From contig QFOD01000040.1 of assembly GCA_003241055.1 (NCBI GenBank), positions 1 through 14,341 on the forward strand: 14,341 bases of DNA, read 5' to 3'. Positions 1 to 7,145 of this stretch are shown one piece after another. The stretch is from Roseateles depolymerans (GTDB taxonomy: Bacteria > Pseudomonadota > Gammaproteobacteria > Burkholderiales > Burkholderiaceae_C). The position numbers and the translations under genes were made by a program. The notes under the pieces are model-generated. The model was not told the DNA's origin and searched no databases. It saw only the letters and a list, made by a program, of their open reading frames with translations. Position 1 is the first letter of the stretch. Each line of letters begins with the position of its first letter.

Positions 1-2
1 GG

Positions 3-419
3 TCAAGGCCGAGCGTGATCTGGTCCATGCCCCGCATCGTCCTCGACTCTTATGCCACTTGCCAGTCGGATTGACGCGAGGTTTTGCAGACCTTCCCTAA
101 GCAACATGTCGCCATGTCCCAGCTCTTGCCACAGCACTTTCGCCTGCCTGCCCACCACCAGCGTGAAGACGTGGAAGGCCTCTTCGCCAAGCTCGTCGCG
201 TAGCTCATAGAGCCTGCTCTGGCTGATGTCGGCGTCCCAGACGATCCAGCCCCAGTTGCCCGCTTCGTCGAGCTGCTCGAACTCAAACAGGAAGCAAAGT
301 CCACTGCGATGCCACGCCTCAGGCATCGGTTTGGCGTTCTCCCGCATCTCCCACTGGTCACGCCAGTCCGGCGCCCAGCTCGTTGGGTCCAACTCGGGCA
401 GTTGCTGCTCTCTCGACAT
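3..419 (-). CDS. Hypothetical protein, 138 aa
   Basis: I do not recognise this family. The start is the ATG at 417-419, chosen because a GGAGG lies 5 nt upstream of it (plus-strand 425-429). A longer in-frame reading from a GTG at 513-515 would overlap the upstream gene and has no comparable ribosome site. The stop is a TGA at 3-5. The product is acidic and rich in Trp, Glu and Leu, with clusters such as WAPDWRDQWEM and NWGWIVWDAD, and has no signal peptide or membrane segment, so it is probably a soluble cytoplasmic protein. The remnant gene upstream ends at 434, only 14 nt before this start, so the two were probably one operon. Its promoter lay on the far side of the IS at 592-1904, so present expression may depend on transcription leaving the IS. 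Codon use matches the neighbourhood. Confidence 0.6.
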   Translation of the reverse strand: MSREQQLPELDPTSWAPDWRDQWEMRENAKPMPEAWHRSGLCFLFEFEQLDEAGNWGWIVWDADISQSRLYELRDELGEEAFHVFTLVVGRQAKVLWQELGHGDMLLREGLQNLASIRLASGIRVEDDAGHGPDHARP

Positions 420-433
420 CCGCGCCTCCGACC

Positions 434-591
434 TCAGTGCGCCGTCTCTGGCTGCGTCGTCACGTAACCCATCTCCTGGCATAGCTGCCAACCCTGATCG
501 TGAACCCGCTCCCACGCTTTCTGGCCAAGCCTGCGCCGCATCGCGCCGTCCAGCTTGAAGACATCACCCGGCTGAACGTGCAACGTCCAGG
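434..591 (-). pseudogene. 3' remnant of an unknown gene cut by the IS3-family element
   Basis: A minus-strand reading frame runs from the IS left end at 591 to a TGA at 434-436. It encodes about 52 residues with real-protein character, including the stretches LHVQPGDVFKLDGAMRRRLG and AWERVHDQGWQLCQEMGY. Its 5' part is gone: further upstream the frame enters the IS and opens by chance to a GTG at 662-664 inside OrfA, which is not a credible native start. It lies 14 nt upstream of the 138-aa gene and on the same strand. The frame does not line up with the truncated protease-NTPase gene on the other side of the IS when the IS is removed, so it is not simply that gene's tail. The family is unknown. 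Confidence 0.5.
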
Positions 592-617
592 TGAATCGCC
601 CCGGGAATCGCGGAGGC
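592..617 (+). repeat. Left inverted repeat of the IS3-family element
   Basis: This 26-bp repeat matches the reverse complement of 1879-1904 at 23 of 26 positions. It has 14 identical bases (TGAATCGCCCCGGG), three mismatches, then nine identical bases (CGCGGAGGC). It is the expected transposase binding and cleavage site. Confidence 0.88.
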
Positions 618-639
618 TCCAACTCAAGAGAATGGAGCC

Positions 640-963
640 ATGAAGAAGTCCCCGAAGTTTTCACCTGAGGTGCGTGAGCGCGCCGTGCGCATGGTGCTGG
701 AGCACCGCGGCGAGCATCCGTCGCAGTGGGCAGCTATCGAGTCCATCGCCGGCAAGATCGGCTGCGTGCCGCAGACGCTGCATACCTGGGTGCGGCAGCA
801 TGAAGTGGATGCTGGACAGCGTGACGGCGTCTCCACCGCCGAAGCACAGCGCATCAAGGACCTGGAGCGCGAGGTGCGCGAACTGCGCAAGGCCAACGAA
901 ATCTTGAAGCTGGCCAGCGCGTTTTTCGCCCAGGCGGAGCTCGACCGCCGCATCAAGTCCTGA
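640..963 (+). CDS. IS3-family transposase OrfA
   Basis: This 107-aa protein is the DNA-binding half of the IS3 transposase. The N-terminal part (about residues 8-52, SPEVRERAVRMV onward to QTLHTWVRQ) is the HTH_Tnp_1 helix-turn-helix fold that recognises the inverted repeats. Residues about 70-96 form a heptad-rich leucine zipper (IKDLEREVRELRKANEILKL) used for multimerisation. Length is normal for the family and no frame damage is seen. The ATG at 640 follows an AATGGAG ribosome site. Near its 3' end the gene carries a G TTT TTC heptamer at 921-927, where ribosomes could shift to the -1 frame to make the OrfAB fusion. OrfA alone usually acts as a negative regulator of transposition. Confidence 0.95.
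   Translation: MKKSPKFSPEVRERAVRMVLEHRGEHPSQWAAIESIAGKIGCVPQTLHTWVRQHEVDAGQRDGVSTAEAQRIKDLEREVRELRKANEILKLASAFFAQAELDRRIKS
921..927 (+). promoter_or_regulatory. Putative -1 programmed ribosomal frameshift site
   Basis: In the OrfA frame the codons GCG TTT TTC occur here. A slip back by one base gives GTT TTT CGC and opens the OrfB frame, which runs without a stop to 1865. The OrfA stop lies 34 nt downstream, at 961-963. OrfB has no ATG near its start (the first alternative start is a TTG at 1020), which supports synthesis by frameshifting. The heptamer is not the canonical A AAA AAG, and slippage would need a first-position mismatch for the first tRNA, so the exact slip point is inferred. 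Confidence 0.55.
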
Positions 964-1865
964 AGGCGTTTGTCGACCAGCACCGCCAGCAGCTTGGGGT
1001 CGAGTCGATCTGCCGCGTCTTGCAGGTCGCCCCATCGGCTTACTGGCGTCACGCCGCGCGTCAGCGCAGCCCGGCCTTGTGCTCTTTGCGAGCCCAACGC
1101 GACGCGCAGTTGCTGCCGCAGGTGCAGCGCGTCTGGCAAGCCAACATGCAGGTCTACGGGGCCGAGAAGGTATGGCGCCAGCTCAACCGGGAAGGCGTCG
1201 CAGTGGCGCGCTGCACCGTCGAGCGGCTGATGCGCCAGCTCGGTCTGCAGGGTGTGCGCCGAGGCAAGGCGGTGCGCACCACCGTTCCCGATCCCAAGGC
1301 GCCGTGTCCGCTGGACCGGGTCAACCGGCAGTTCCGTGCCGAGCGGCCCAACCAGCTGTGGGTCTCGGACTTCACGTACGTCTCGACCTGGCAGGGCTGG
1401 GTCTATGTGGCGTTCGTGGTGGACGTGTTCAGCCGGCGCATCGTGGGCTGGCGCCAGAGCAGTTCGATGCACACCGAGTTCGTGCTCGACGCGCTGGAGC
1501 AGGCGCTGTATGACCGCAAACCGACCGAAGACGACGGCCTCGTGCACCACTCGGACCGCGGGTCGCAATACCTGTCCATTCGCTACAGCGAACGACTGGC
1601 TGAGGCCGGCATCGAACCCTCAGTAGGCAGCAAGGGCGATTCCTACGACAACGCACTGGCCGAGACGATCAACGGGCTCTATAAGGCCGAGGTCATTCAC
1701 CGGCGTGGTCCCTGGAAGACCAAGCAGGCGGTAGAACTGGCAACGCTAGAGTGGGTCGCTTGGTTCAACCATCACCGATTGATGCAGCCGCTGGGCTACG
1801 TCCCTCCGGCCGAGTTCGAGGCCAACTACCATCAACAACGCGCTGGTCAGGCCGCGACCGTCTGA
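927..1865 (+). CDS. IS3-family transposase OrfB, DDE catalytic part (made by -1 frameshift)
   Basis: This is the catalytic half of the transposase, an RNase H-like rve integrase core. Counted from the TTG at 1020, the triad is D117 (in WVSDFTY), D179 (in HHSDRGSQY) and E215 (in DNALAETINGLYK). There are 35 residues between the second Asp and the Glu, the standard DD(35)E spacing. An HTH_21-like segment with VYGAEKVWRQL precedes the core, as expected. Read through the frameshift near 921-927, the OrfAB fusion would be about 408 aa, a normal IS3 transposase length. The frame is open across the overlap with OrfA (PPHQVLKAFVDQHRQQLGVE matches where OrfB normally begins). All catalytic residues are present, so the element looks competent. 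Confidence 0.93.
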   Translation, partial: RPGGARPPHQVLKAFVDQHRQQLGVESICRVLQVAPSAYWRHAARQRSPALCSLRAQRDAQLLPQVQRVWQANMQVYGAEKVWRQLNREGVAVARCTVERLMRQLGLQGVRRGKAVRTTVPDPKAPCPLDRVNRQFRAERPNQLWVSDFTYVSTWQGWVYVAFVVDVFSRRIVGWRQSSSMHTEFVLDALEQALYDRKPTEDDGLVHHSDRGSQYLSIRYSERLAEAGIEPSVGSKGDSYDNALAETINGLYKAEVIHRRGPWKTKQAVELATLEWVAWFNHHRLMQPLGYVPPAEFEANYHQQRAGQAATV

Positions 1866-1878
1866 CTTAAACCAACGG

Positions 1879-1904
1879 GCCTCCGCGGAACCCGGGGCGA
1901 TTCA
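1879..1904 (-). repeat. Right inverted repeat of the IS3-family element
   Basis: This is the partner of 592-617 with 23 of 26 matches. Its outermost three bases, read on the minus strand, are TGA and lie in frame with the protease-NTPase gene coming from the right, so the repeat doubles as that gene's stop codon. Confidence 0.88.
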
Positions 1905-4900
1905 GACAAACCGCTGAAACGTCATCTCGCCCGAAGCACGTTCCAGGAAGCCGGCGACCTGGGCGAGTGACGCAGCTTGCACTGGTGAGGCGGCGGGGAG
2001 CGCCTCTAAGGTGCCGCACATCATGGAGAGCTGGTCTTCCTTGTACCAGCTTGGGCCCATCGAGAACGACAACACCAATTGATAGGTCCGTAGCGCCTCC
2101 TCAGCAGCATTCAGCCGGGTCAGCAGCGGGACAATCCCGAGCAGCTCCGGAACGAGCTCAAACCTGTTCTCGACGTTCGCTGCAACGTAGTCTCGCCATC
2201 GGAAGACAAGACCGAGTGCTTTGTCCGCTGCTGGGCCTTCAATACCGCGCCTCACGAAGAGGCAGAGCACCTGTTGGAGTGCTTGCCGAAACCCCTCGTT
2301 ATAGAGGCCGAGTTGCACGTCGAACTCGCGCTCGATGGCATCGAGCAAGTCAACGACCTTCGTAGGGAAGCAGTCAAATACCAGCTTCGCGATGCGCTCG
2401 TACAGCGTCGGAACCACGGCTTCCGGAACCAGGTAACTCGCCTCCCACTGAACACGCGATTCGAGCTGGAACGCGAAGCAGGGAAGCAGGGTGTCCTCCA
2501 AGAACGACCACACGGTGTCCAGGCTGGCCTGGTCCTTTGTTGCCATCGCCCTGCGGGCTTTGCCGTCGCTCCACGTGACGGCCTGTGCCATGGCCTCAAG
2601 CGAGTCCTCCCAGTCCTCCTCTGTAGGCGCTTGCACGGACGGCACCGCATATCCGGTCTCAAGGAAGCAGGCTGCCCGACGGCGCAGCAAGGCGTTCTGG
2701 AATGCGGCTTCGTCAGGGTCCGCACGGTTCTTCGTGTAGAAGGGAATCGCCTCGCCGCCCAGGTCGACGCCGGCGGAAAGAGCCTCGACGAGAGCAGGGG
2801 CGGCGCCGGCTTCAATCAGGGTGTCGGTGAACACCAGGCGCCGGTCCTCAGGCTGCAGCGCTGCCCCCAAAACTCCCTCGATGTCGGCGAGCAAGAGGTC
2901 AACCATCTCCCGGTTCAGTGCGGTGGCGTAGCGCTCGGAATACAACTCGGCATGCACTAGGGCCTGCAGCAACGTCAGGAGCTGGTGGCGCAAATCAATG
3001 TCAGCTGGAACATTCAGCTGCGCGTAGGGGCGATACCTGCCATTGAGGCAGAGCTGGGCTCCCACCATCTCGCCAGTCAGCTGCCGAAGCACCGCGTCTC
3101 CTTCTTCAGGAGAGAAGTTGCCCTTGGGGTGCCGCAAGAAGCCTTTCACGACGGCGCCGACAAATCTGGGGAACGGCGGCTCTTCGCCTGCCGCGTGGGT
3201 AAGCGAAAACGCATGCATTCGAAGGTGCACTGCACCGAGGAAGTCATTGACAGTGATACCGCCCTCGGCACTCATGCGTTCAAAGACCTTGTTCAGCTCG
3301 CGCTGAATAAGCTCCAGAACTTCCAGAGCTTGCTCGGTGCAGCCATGCCGCGTTAGGGCATCTGCTACCGCAAACGCCTCATCGGCCGCGACAACGAGGC
3401 GGCCGTTCCGGACTACGTGACGAAGCGCGGCATCGGTTTTGCCGAGGGCGATGAGCGCCAAGGCCACCAACTCGGCCGACTGCACGAAGAGCGTGTCATA
3501 TCGGAAGGTCAGGCGTTGGGAGAGAAGCAGCAGACGGATGATGTCGGTTGCCGTCCCCACCCTGGTAGCGGCAGCGAGGGTGTCCTCAATGTCTGCGAGC
3601 AGGACATCCGGCTCGACGCCCAGCAGCACGGAGTCGTCAACCCACGTCTGCTGGCAGCCCTGAATTGCTTGCAGCTCAGGGGCCGGTCCGCCTCTCAGCC
3701 CGTGATACACCTTGTTGAGGACCCCATAGTCGCCACTTTCCTTGGCACCGCAATAGCTTGCGAGGCGCGCATGCACCCATTCGTCGGTGTTCGGAGTCTT
3801 GTGGACCACGTATTCCGAGAAGGACGGGTGGTAAATCGCGGTGCTGTCAGCGCTGGCCAGCAGGTGTCGAATTCGAAGGAGCGTAGAGGTGAAGACCCCT
3901 GCCTCGGCTGAGCTCAGCATGCCCGTCAGCTCGCTCGGCGGGATACCCCAGCGGAGGCGAGCAATGATGCCAAGCAGGTTGACGACGTCAGCATTGGGAA
4001 CGAGCTTGGCCCAGATGGTTTCGTAGTAGTCCTGGATGGAGCCGCTGAATACCGGCAGCTCTGCAATGTCACCCTCGGTAGCCCCGCTGTTCACAAGGTC
4101 GGCAAGGTAGCGGAGGTAGAGCGGATGGCCCATCGCCCGGTCGCAAAGCGCCGCCACGGTCTCTGTATTGGCCTTGTCCTTGTCGAGGAAGTTGAGGCAT
4201 ACCCCGAACTGGATGTCGCGGTCGAGGGTCGGAAGCGTCAATCGGTCGGCGCCTTGTGGAAGCGTTCCAAGGCCGCTGGCGATGGCATCGAATCCGACAC
4301 CGGTGATGACTACCACAAGGCCGTCGGGCACGGTCTGCGGCAGCAGGCCCACAAAGCGCTTAAAGGTGTCGTCGCCCGCAGCGGCGGCCTCGTTGATGCC
4401 GTCGATGAAGAGCACGCCAACCTTGCCTGCGTTTGCGCAGCGTTTCGCAAGGGCCTGCAGGGTCTCATCGGTCTTCTCGATGAGCTGGCTGTAGGAGAGG
4501 TCCATCAGACGGGCCGGCTTGCCCGTCGCTCTGGTGGAGAGTAGGGAGTACACCCAATCGAAGAAGACTTCTGGTTGGGCTTGGTGCGCTGGCGTAGAAC
4601 CCCGAGCGCGCTCGGTGAATGGGTAAACGCCGAGCTTGTCCAGCTCCAGCGAGTCTGGCCTGAACTCTCGGCAATAAGTCGATTTGCCGATGCCGTGGGA
4701 ACCCTCGACAAAGAGGTATCCGCTGCGCTTCTTGACAATGGCGGCCTCGAAGAGCGCGTCGAAAGCTGGGCGAGTTCCGATTGGTCCGGCGCCTTCGGTC
4801 TCGTCCTGCTCCTCAAGCTCCCAGCCATTGGCTTCAAGGAAGGGCTTCAGCTTGGCGAGGCTCAGCGCCCCGATAGCACTGTCGACGTTGAGCCGCAGCA

Positions 4901-5387
4901 GGCCTTTGCACACAGCGCCGACCATCAATGCTGAGCCGGAAAGGCCGCGGTAGTCGGACAGGTGCGTGCCTGGTTCAACCGACAAATCGAGGTCCACGCC
5001 GTGCACGCGCTCGGTCAAGACTTGCTGAACTTCGCCCTTGGCGATGTGGCCCAGTTGTAGTTTTGCCGTCGGGTAGCCGAATGCAAACCACTGTTCGCCG
5101 GGGCGCAGGCCGTCGAGGTCGATGGGGATTGGCTCAACGTCGAGCGGCGTAGGCAGTTGCAGCAGGCAGACGTCGAGTTCTTCGTCATGCGGGCCAACGA
5201 CCACCGCGTGCTCAATGGCCGACGCACCAGTACCAAAGCTAACGGTGACGCGCTGGCCGGCGCGTGCTGCGGATTCGACACTGTGATAAGCCGTGAGGAC
5301 GAGGTCCTCGGTGATGAGCCACCCGGTCCCCGACTCGTCCTTGCCGATGACCTGGCACGTCGCCCGCTTGACTTCCTCTTCGGTCAT
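1902..5387 (-). CDS. Trypsin-like protease fused to STAND/NACHT-type NTPase (Avs1-like), 3'-truncated by IS
   Basis: The 1161-aa product is a probable anti-phage sensor/effector. Residues about 1-185 form a trypsin-like serine protease domain with a full triad: H35 (LTAYHSV), D72 (EELDVCLLQL) and S150 (GLSGSAL). Residues about 205-470 form a P-loop NTPase with Walker A GSHGIGKST (229-237, K235) and Walker B LFIDGINE (D329, E333), the DGxNE form typical of NACHT/STAND proteins. The rest is predicted helical repeats, the usual ligand-sensing region. A GGGAGGG ribosome site precedes the ATG, which overlaps the MBL gene stop as ATGA, so the two should be translationally coupled. The last codon (1905-1907) abuts the IS, and the stop is the first three bases of the IS inverted repeat. 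The natural C-terminus is therefore lost and function is doubtful. MBL plus trypsin plus STAND is the AVAST type I combination as I recall it. Assigning this protein to a specific Avs1 subunit needs a profile search. Confidence 0.85.
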   Translation of the reverse strand: MTEEEVKRATCQVIGKDESGTGWLITEDLVLTAYHSVESAARAGQRVTVSFGTGASAIEHAVVVGPHDEELDVCLLQLPTPLDVEPIPIDLDGLRPGEQWFAFGYPTAKLQLGHIAKGEVQQVLTERVHGVDLDLSVEPGTHLSDYRGLSGSALMVGAVCKGLLRLNVDSAIGALSLAKLKPFLEANGWELEEQDETEGAGPIGTRPAFDALFEAAIVKKRSGYLFVEGSHGIGKSTYCREFRPDSLELDKLGVYPFTERARGSTPAHQAQPEVFFDWVYSLLSTRATGKPARLMDLSYSQLIEKTDETLQALAKRCANAGKVGVLFIDGINEAAAAGDDTFKRFVGLLPQTVPDGLVVVITGVGFDAIASGLGTLPQGADRLTLPTLDRDIQFGVCLNFLDKDKANTETVAALCDRAMGHPLYLRYLADLVNSGATEGDIAELPVFSGSIQDYYETIWAKLVPNADVVNLLGIIARLRWGIPPSELTGMLSSAEAGVFTSTLLRIRHLLASADSTAIYHPSFSEYVVHKTPNTDEWVHARLASYCGAKESGDYGVLNKVYHGLRGGPAPELQAIQGCQQTWVDDSVLLGVEPDVLLADIEDTLAAATRVGTATDIIRLLLLSQRLTFRYDTLFVQSAELVALALIALGKTDAALRHVVRNGRLVVAADEAFAVADALTRHGCTEQALEVLELIQRELNKVFERMSAEGGITVNDFLGAVHLRMHAFSLTHAAGEEPPFPRFVGAVVKGFLRHPKGNFSPEEGDAVLRQLTGEMVGAQLCLNGRYRPYAQLNVPADIDLRHQLLTLLQALVHAELYSERYATALNREMVDLLLADIEGVLGAALQPEDRRLVFTDTLIEAGAAPALVEALSAGVDLGGEAIPFYTKNRADPDEAAFQNALLRRRAACFLETGYAVPSVQAPTEEDWEDSLEAMAQAVTWSDGKARRAMATKDQASLDTVWSFLEDTLLPCFAFQLESRVQWEASYLVPEAVVPTLYERIAKLVFDCFPTKVVDLLDAIEREFDVQLGLYNEGFRQALQQVLCLFVRRGIEGPAADKALGLVFRWRDYVAANVENRFELVPELLGIVPLLTRLNAAEEALRTYQLVLSFSMGPSWYKEDQLSMMCGTLEALPAASPVQAASLAQVAGFLERASGEMTFQRFV

Positions 5388-6559
5388 GAATGCTTCCCTC
5401 CCAGGTGAATCCAGTCGTGCTCAGCGATGTGGACGCTGAAGGCGGCGCCGGACCTCGATGTATGCGATTGGAGCCGCTTTGACGCTGCGGTCTCGTAGTT
5501 GAAGAACAGGTGTCGTTCGAATGCTGCCGGCCGGTCCACGATTTCGGCGAGGACCTCGAAGTTCGGGTGCCCGTGTCGCGTCCCATCGGATGAGATGAGG
5601 AAGCACGGCGAGTCCACTAGCGCCAGCAGGTCAACGCTCGTGTTGTGGAGGCTTCCGTGGTGCGAGACCTTGATGGCATCGAAGGTGATTGGCGCAGCTG
5701 CAGGTTGCAGCGCTCGCAGGCTGTCGACGACGTCCTCGGCCCAAGCGTCGCCCAGGAAGAGGGCCCGCTCGGTGCCGGCAGAGATGATGAGCGCGATGGA
5801 ACTGCCGTTCGGGATGGCTGTGTCCGGCGTGTAGACGTCCGCGAGGCGCAGGTTGCCGTTCGCCGCGATGGGCGTGACGTTGGGGACGGATGATGGTGCC
5901 ACGGCGGCGCACCACATCTCGTAGGCGTCATCGACGAGGTCGTTGGGCTGCAATGAACCCTTGTAGCCAAGCTTTCGGACTTCTCTCAGCCAGCGGTCGC
6001 GGAGTTCCTCAAGGCGGGCATTCGTCGGTCCGATGATGTGGATGCGGGCATTGCCTAGCGCGACCGGCACGCCGCCTTCGCTGATACAGCTCGAGCCGTT
6101 ATCGCCATTCCACGTATAGCCGTTCTGCCGAAGGAGCTTGGCAAGCGAGCTTCCCTGCCTGGCGCTGATGGGATTCGGCGACGTCGAAGCTGCACCCTGA
6201 AAGCCGCGTCGCCGGATTGCTTCCAACACCATCCGGTCGTGGAAGCCGTCGGGCGCAGTGGACGGGGCGGGTAGCGACCGGAGGCTGTTGTGCCAGACAG
6301 CGTCAACCTCGATGCCTCGCTTGCCAGGTGAGCCGTTCAGCGAGAAGAACTCTAGAAGGCCACCAATGTGGTCGGCGTCGATGTGGGTGCAGACCACCAG
6401 GTCGAGCCGACCACCGTCCCTTGCGAGCTGGGCTAGGTCCGACGCAATGAAGCTTTGATAGGTGCTCGCGAAGCCTGCATCAATGAGGATGTGCGTGCCG
6501 CCGGCGTAAACAAGGAAGGCGTCGCCGTTCCTGGCGGGGTACATCTTCAGTTTCAGCAT
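5384..6559 (-). CDS. ComEC-type metallo-beta-lactamase-fold hydrolase, Avs1a-like
   Basis: This 391-aa soluble protein has the MBL metal-binding signature HIDADH (H59, D61, D63, H64) shortly after the N-terminal strands (NGDAFLV, HILIDAG). Further motifs typical of the ComEC/Rec2 branch follow: LFLGDA (267-272), KVSHHGS (297-303) and SDGTRHGHPN (324-333). It is expected to be a Zn- or Mn-dependent nuclease or phosphodiesterase; the substrate cannot be read from sequence. No signal peptide or membrane segment is visible, unlike ComEC itself. It is the first gene of a two-gene operon and its stop overlaps the start of the protease-NTPase gene. MBL proteins adjacent to trypsin/STAND genes are the first component of AVAST type I. 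The ATG at 6557-6559 has no close ribosome site; an in-frame ATG five codons later (6542-6544) is an alternative. Confidence 0.85.
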   Translation of the reverse strand: MLKLKMYPARNGDAFLVYAGGTHILIDAGFASTYQSFIASDLAQLARDGGRLDLVVCTHIDADHIGGLLEFFSLNGSPGKRGIEVDAVWHNSLRSLPAPSTAPDGFHDRMVLEAIRRRGFQGAASTSPNPISARQGSSLAKLLRQNGYTWNGDNGSSCISEGGVPVALGNARIHIIGPTNARLEELRDRWLREVRKLGYKGSLQPNDLVDDAYEMWCAAVAPSSVPNVTPIAANGNLRLADVYTPDTAIPNGSSIALIISAGTERALFLGDAWAEDVVDSLRALQPAAAPITFDAIKVSHHGSLHNTSVDLLALVDSPCFLISSDGTRHGHPNFEVLAEIVDRPAAFERHLFFNYETAASKRLQSHTSRSGAAFSVHIAEHDWIHLGGKHS

Positions 6560-6810
6560 GCACGTGGGCGAATATGCGGAGGTTTCCTAACGCCAAATGT
6601 ACTTAGGCTCGAGGCTTTGACCATCGAGTTCTTCCCTCTGCGGAGGTGCGCTGCAGCGCGCGGCGCGGCGACGAACATCGTTCATGCATAGGTGGCATGG
6701 GATATGCCGTGAACGGAGGATTGGTTGGGAGACGTTGTCGACCTTCTTAGGGTGCGCTTTGCCAGCACGGGCTTCCACCACCTATCGCCAGAAGAGGTCA
6801 AGGGCCAACC
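6560..6810. other. Divergent intergenic region with inverted repeats, no intact gene
   Basis: This stretch separates the minus-strand MBL operon from plus-strand genes. I see no credible protein here. Short open frames on both strands have poor composition and no family features. A weak sigma70-like pair can be drawn for the MBL operon on the minus strand (TGGTCA, 16 nt, TACATT, around plus 6598-6625), matching four of six bases at best. The 6673-6714 segment holds several short inverted repeats, listed separately. The rightmost part (about 6740-6810) may be decayed sequence of the hydrolase remnant that follows. Confidence 0.45.
6673..6714. promoter_or_regulatory. Cluster of short inverted repeats, possible operator
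   Basis: GAAC-ATC-GTTC occurs at 6673-6683 and GGCAT-GGGAT-ATGCC at 6694-6708. The GTTCA at 6680-6684 also pairs with TGAAC at 6710-6714, enclosing the second repeat. This spaced dyad arrangement between divergent genes resembles a regulator binding site. No regulator gene is present in the window and the arms are only 4-5 bp, so chance is possible. Confidence 0.25.
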
Positions 6811-7042
6811 TTCGGCGGTACGCTGCTCGAGCCCGCGACGCTGACCGCATGGAAGGTCAAGCCGACCTGGTACATGCTGGCACAGCGCGACCAGATGATT
6901 AGCCCCGACTTGCAGCTCGTCATGGCAGCCAAGATGAACGCGCGTGTGACGACGGTGCGCGGAGGGCATGTGCCGATGCTGTACGCCCCCGAAGAAGGTG
7001 GCGTCGGTGATTCTCTCGGCCGTGCGCGGGCGCGACCGGTAG
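6790..7042 (+). pseudogene. Frameshifted C-terminal remnant of an alpha/beta-hydrolase (esterase-like)
   Basis: From about 6790 one frame reads QGPTFGGTLLEPATLTAWK, then KPTWYMLAQRDQMISPDLQ, then ARVTTVRGGHVPMLYAP. This is the C-terminal part of the alpha/beta-hydrolase family that includes salicylate-esterase-like enzymes: the PTWY strand, the D in QRDQMI and the catalytic His in GGHVPML are in the expected order. After a run of five C (6986-6990) the match continues one base out of frame as KKVASVILSAVRG and ends at a TAG (7040-7042). The catalytic core and N-terminus are missing upstream. The gene is therefore both truncated and frameshifted, and makes no active enzyme. It is a relic of whatever occupied this site before the present modules. 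Confidence 0.7.
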
Positions 7043-7145
7043 AGGGCAGCGGGGCCGCCCGCGCCTCCGCTGGCGCTACTCGCGCGAATTCTGGGACACC
7101 TCGCATGGCTACGATGGCCTCATTCCAGCCTTCAAACACCTGACC

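Larger units (their letters stand above)
592..1904 (+). mobile_element. IS3-family insertion sequence, 1313 bp, apparently complete
   Basis: The element carries the IS3 arrangement: a small helix-turn-helix OrfA and a longer DDE transposase OrfB in the -1 frame. It is bounded by inverted repeats (592-617 and 1879-1904) that begin TGAATCGCCCCGGG on both sides, with the TG...CA ends usual for IS3 elements. Length, gene order and transposase motifs fit the family. The group within IS3 (perhaps IS51 or IS407) is a guess. No target-site duplication is visible: the left flank ends CCAGG and the right flank starts GACAA. IS3 elements normally leave 3-5 bp repeats, so a deletion or recombination after insertion is likely. 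The right end supplies the stop codon of the protease-NTPase gene. Confidence 0.93.

Noticed and set aside
434..664. 76-aa minus-strand gene starting inside the IS at a GTG
   Set aside because: The first 24 residues are antisense IS sequence. Only the part after 591 looks like native coding sequence, so I record it as a remnant instead.
624..1568. 314-aa minus-strand open frame across the IS
   Set aside because: It is antisense to OrfA and OrfB, which have clear family motifs. Its composition (Arg/Ala/His-rich, no domain) is that of a high-GC shadow frame.
2274..2960. 228-aa plus-strand open frame inside the protease-NTPase gene
   Set aside because: It is antisense to a continuous 1161-aa frame with protease and P-loop motifs. 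The translation resembles no protein and follows from GC bias.
7011..7145. Upstream in-frame extension of the AlbA_2-type gene (reads YSREFWDTSHGYDGLIPAF)
   Set aside because: The frame is open and the peptide looks somewhat protein-like, but it contains no ATG, GTG or TTG start. It follows a TGA at 7008-7010 and overlaps the hydrolase remnant.
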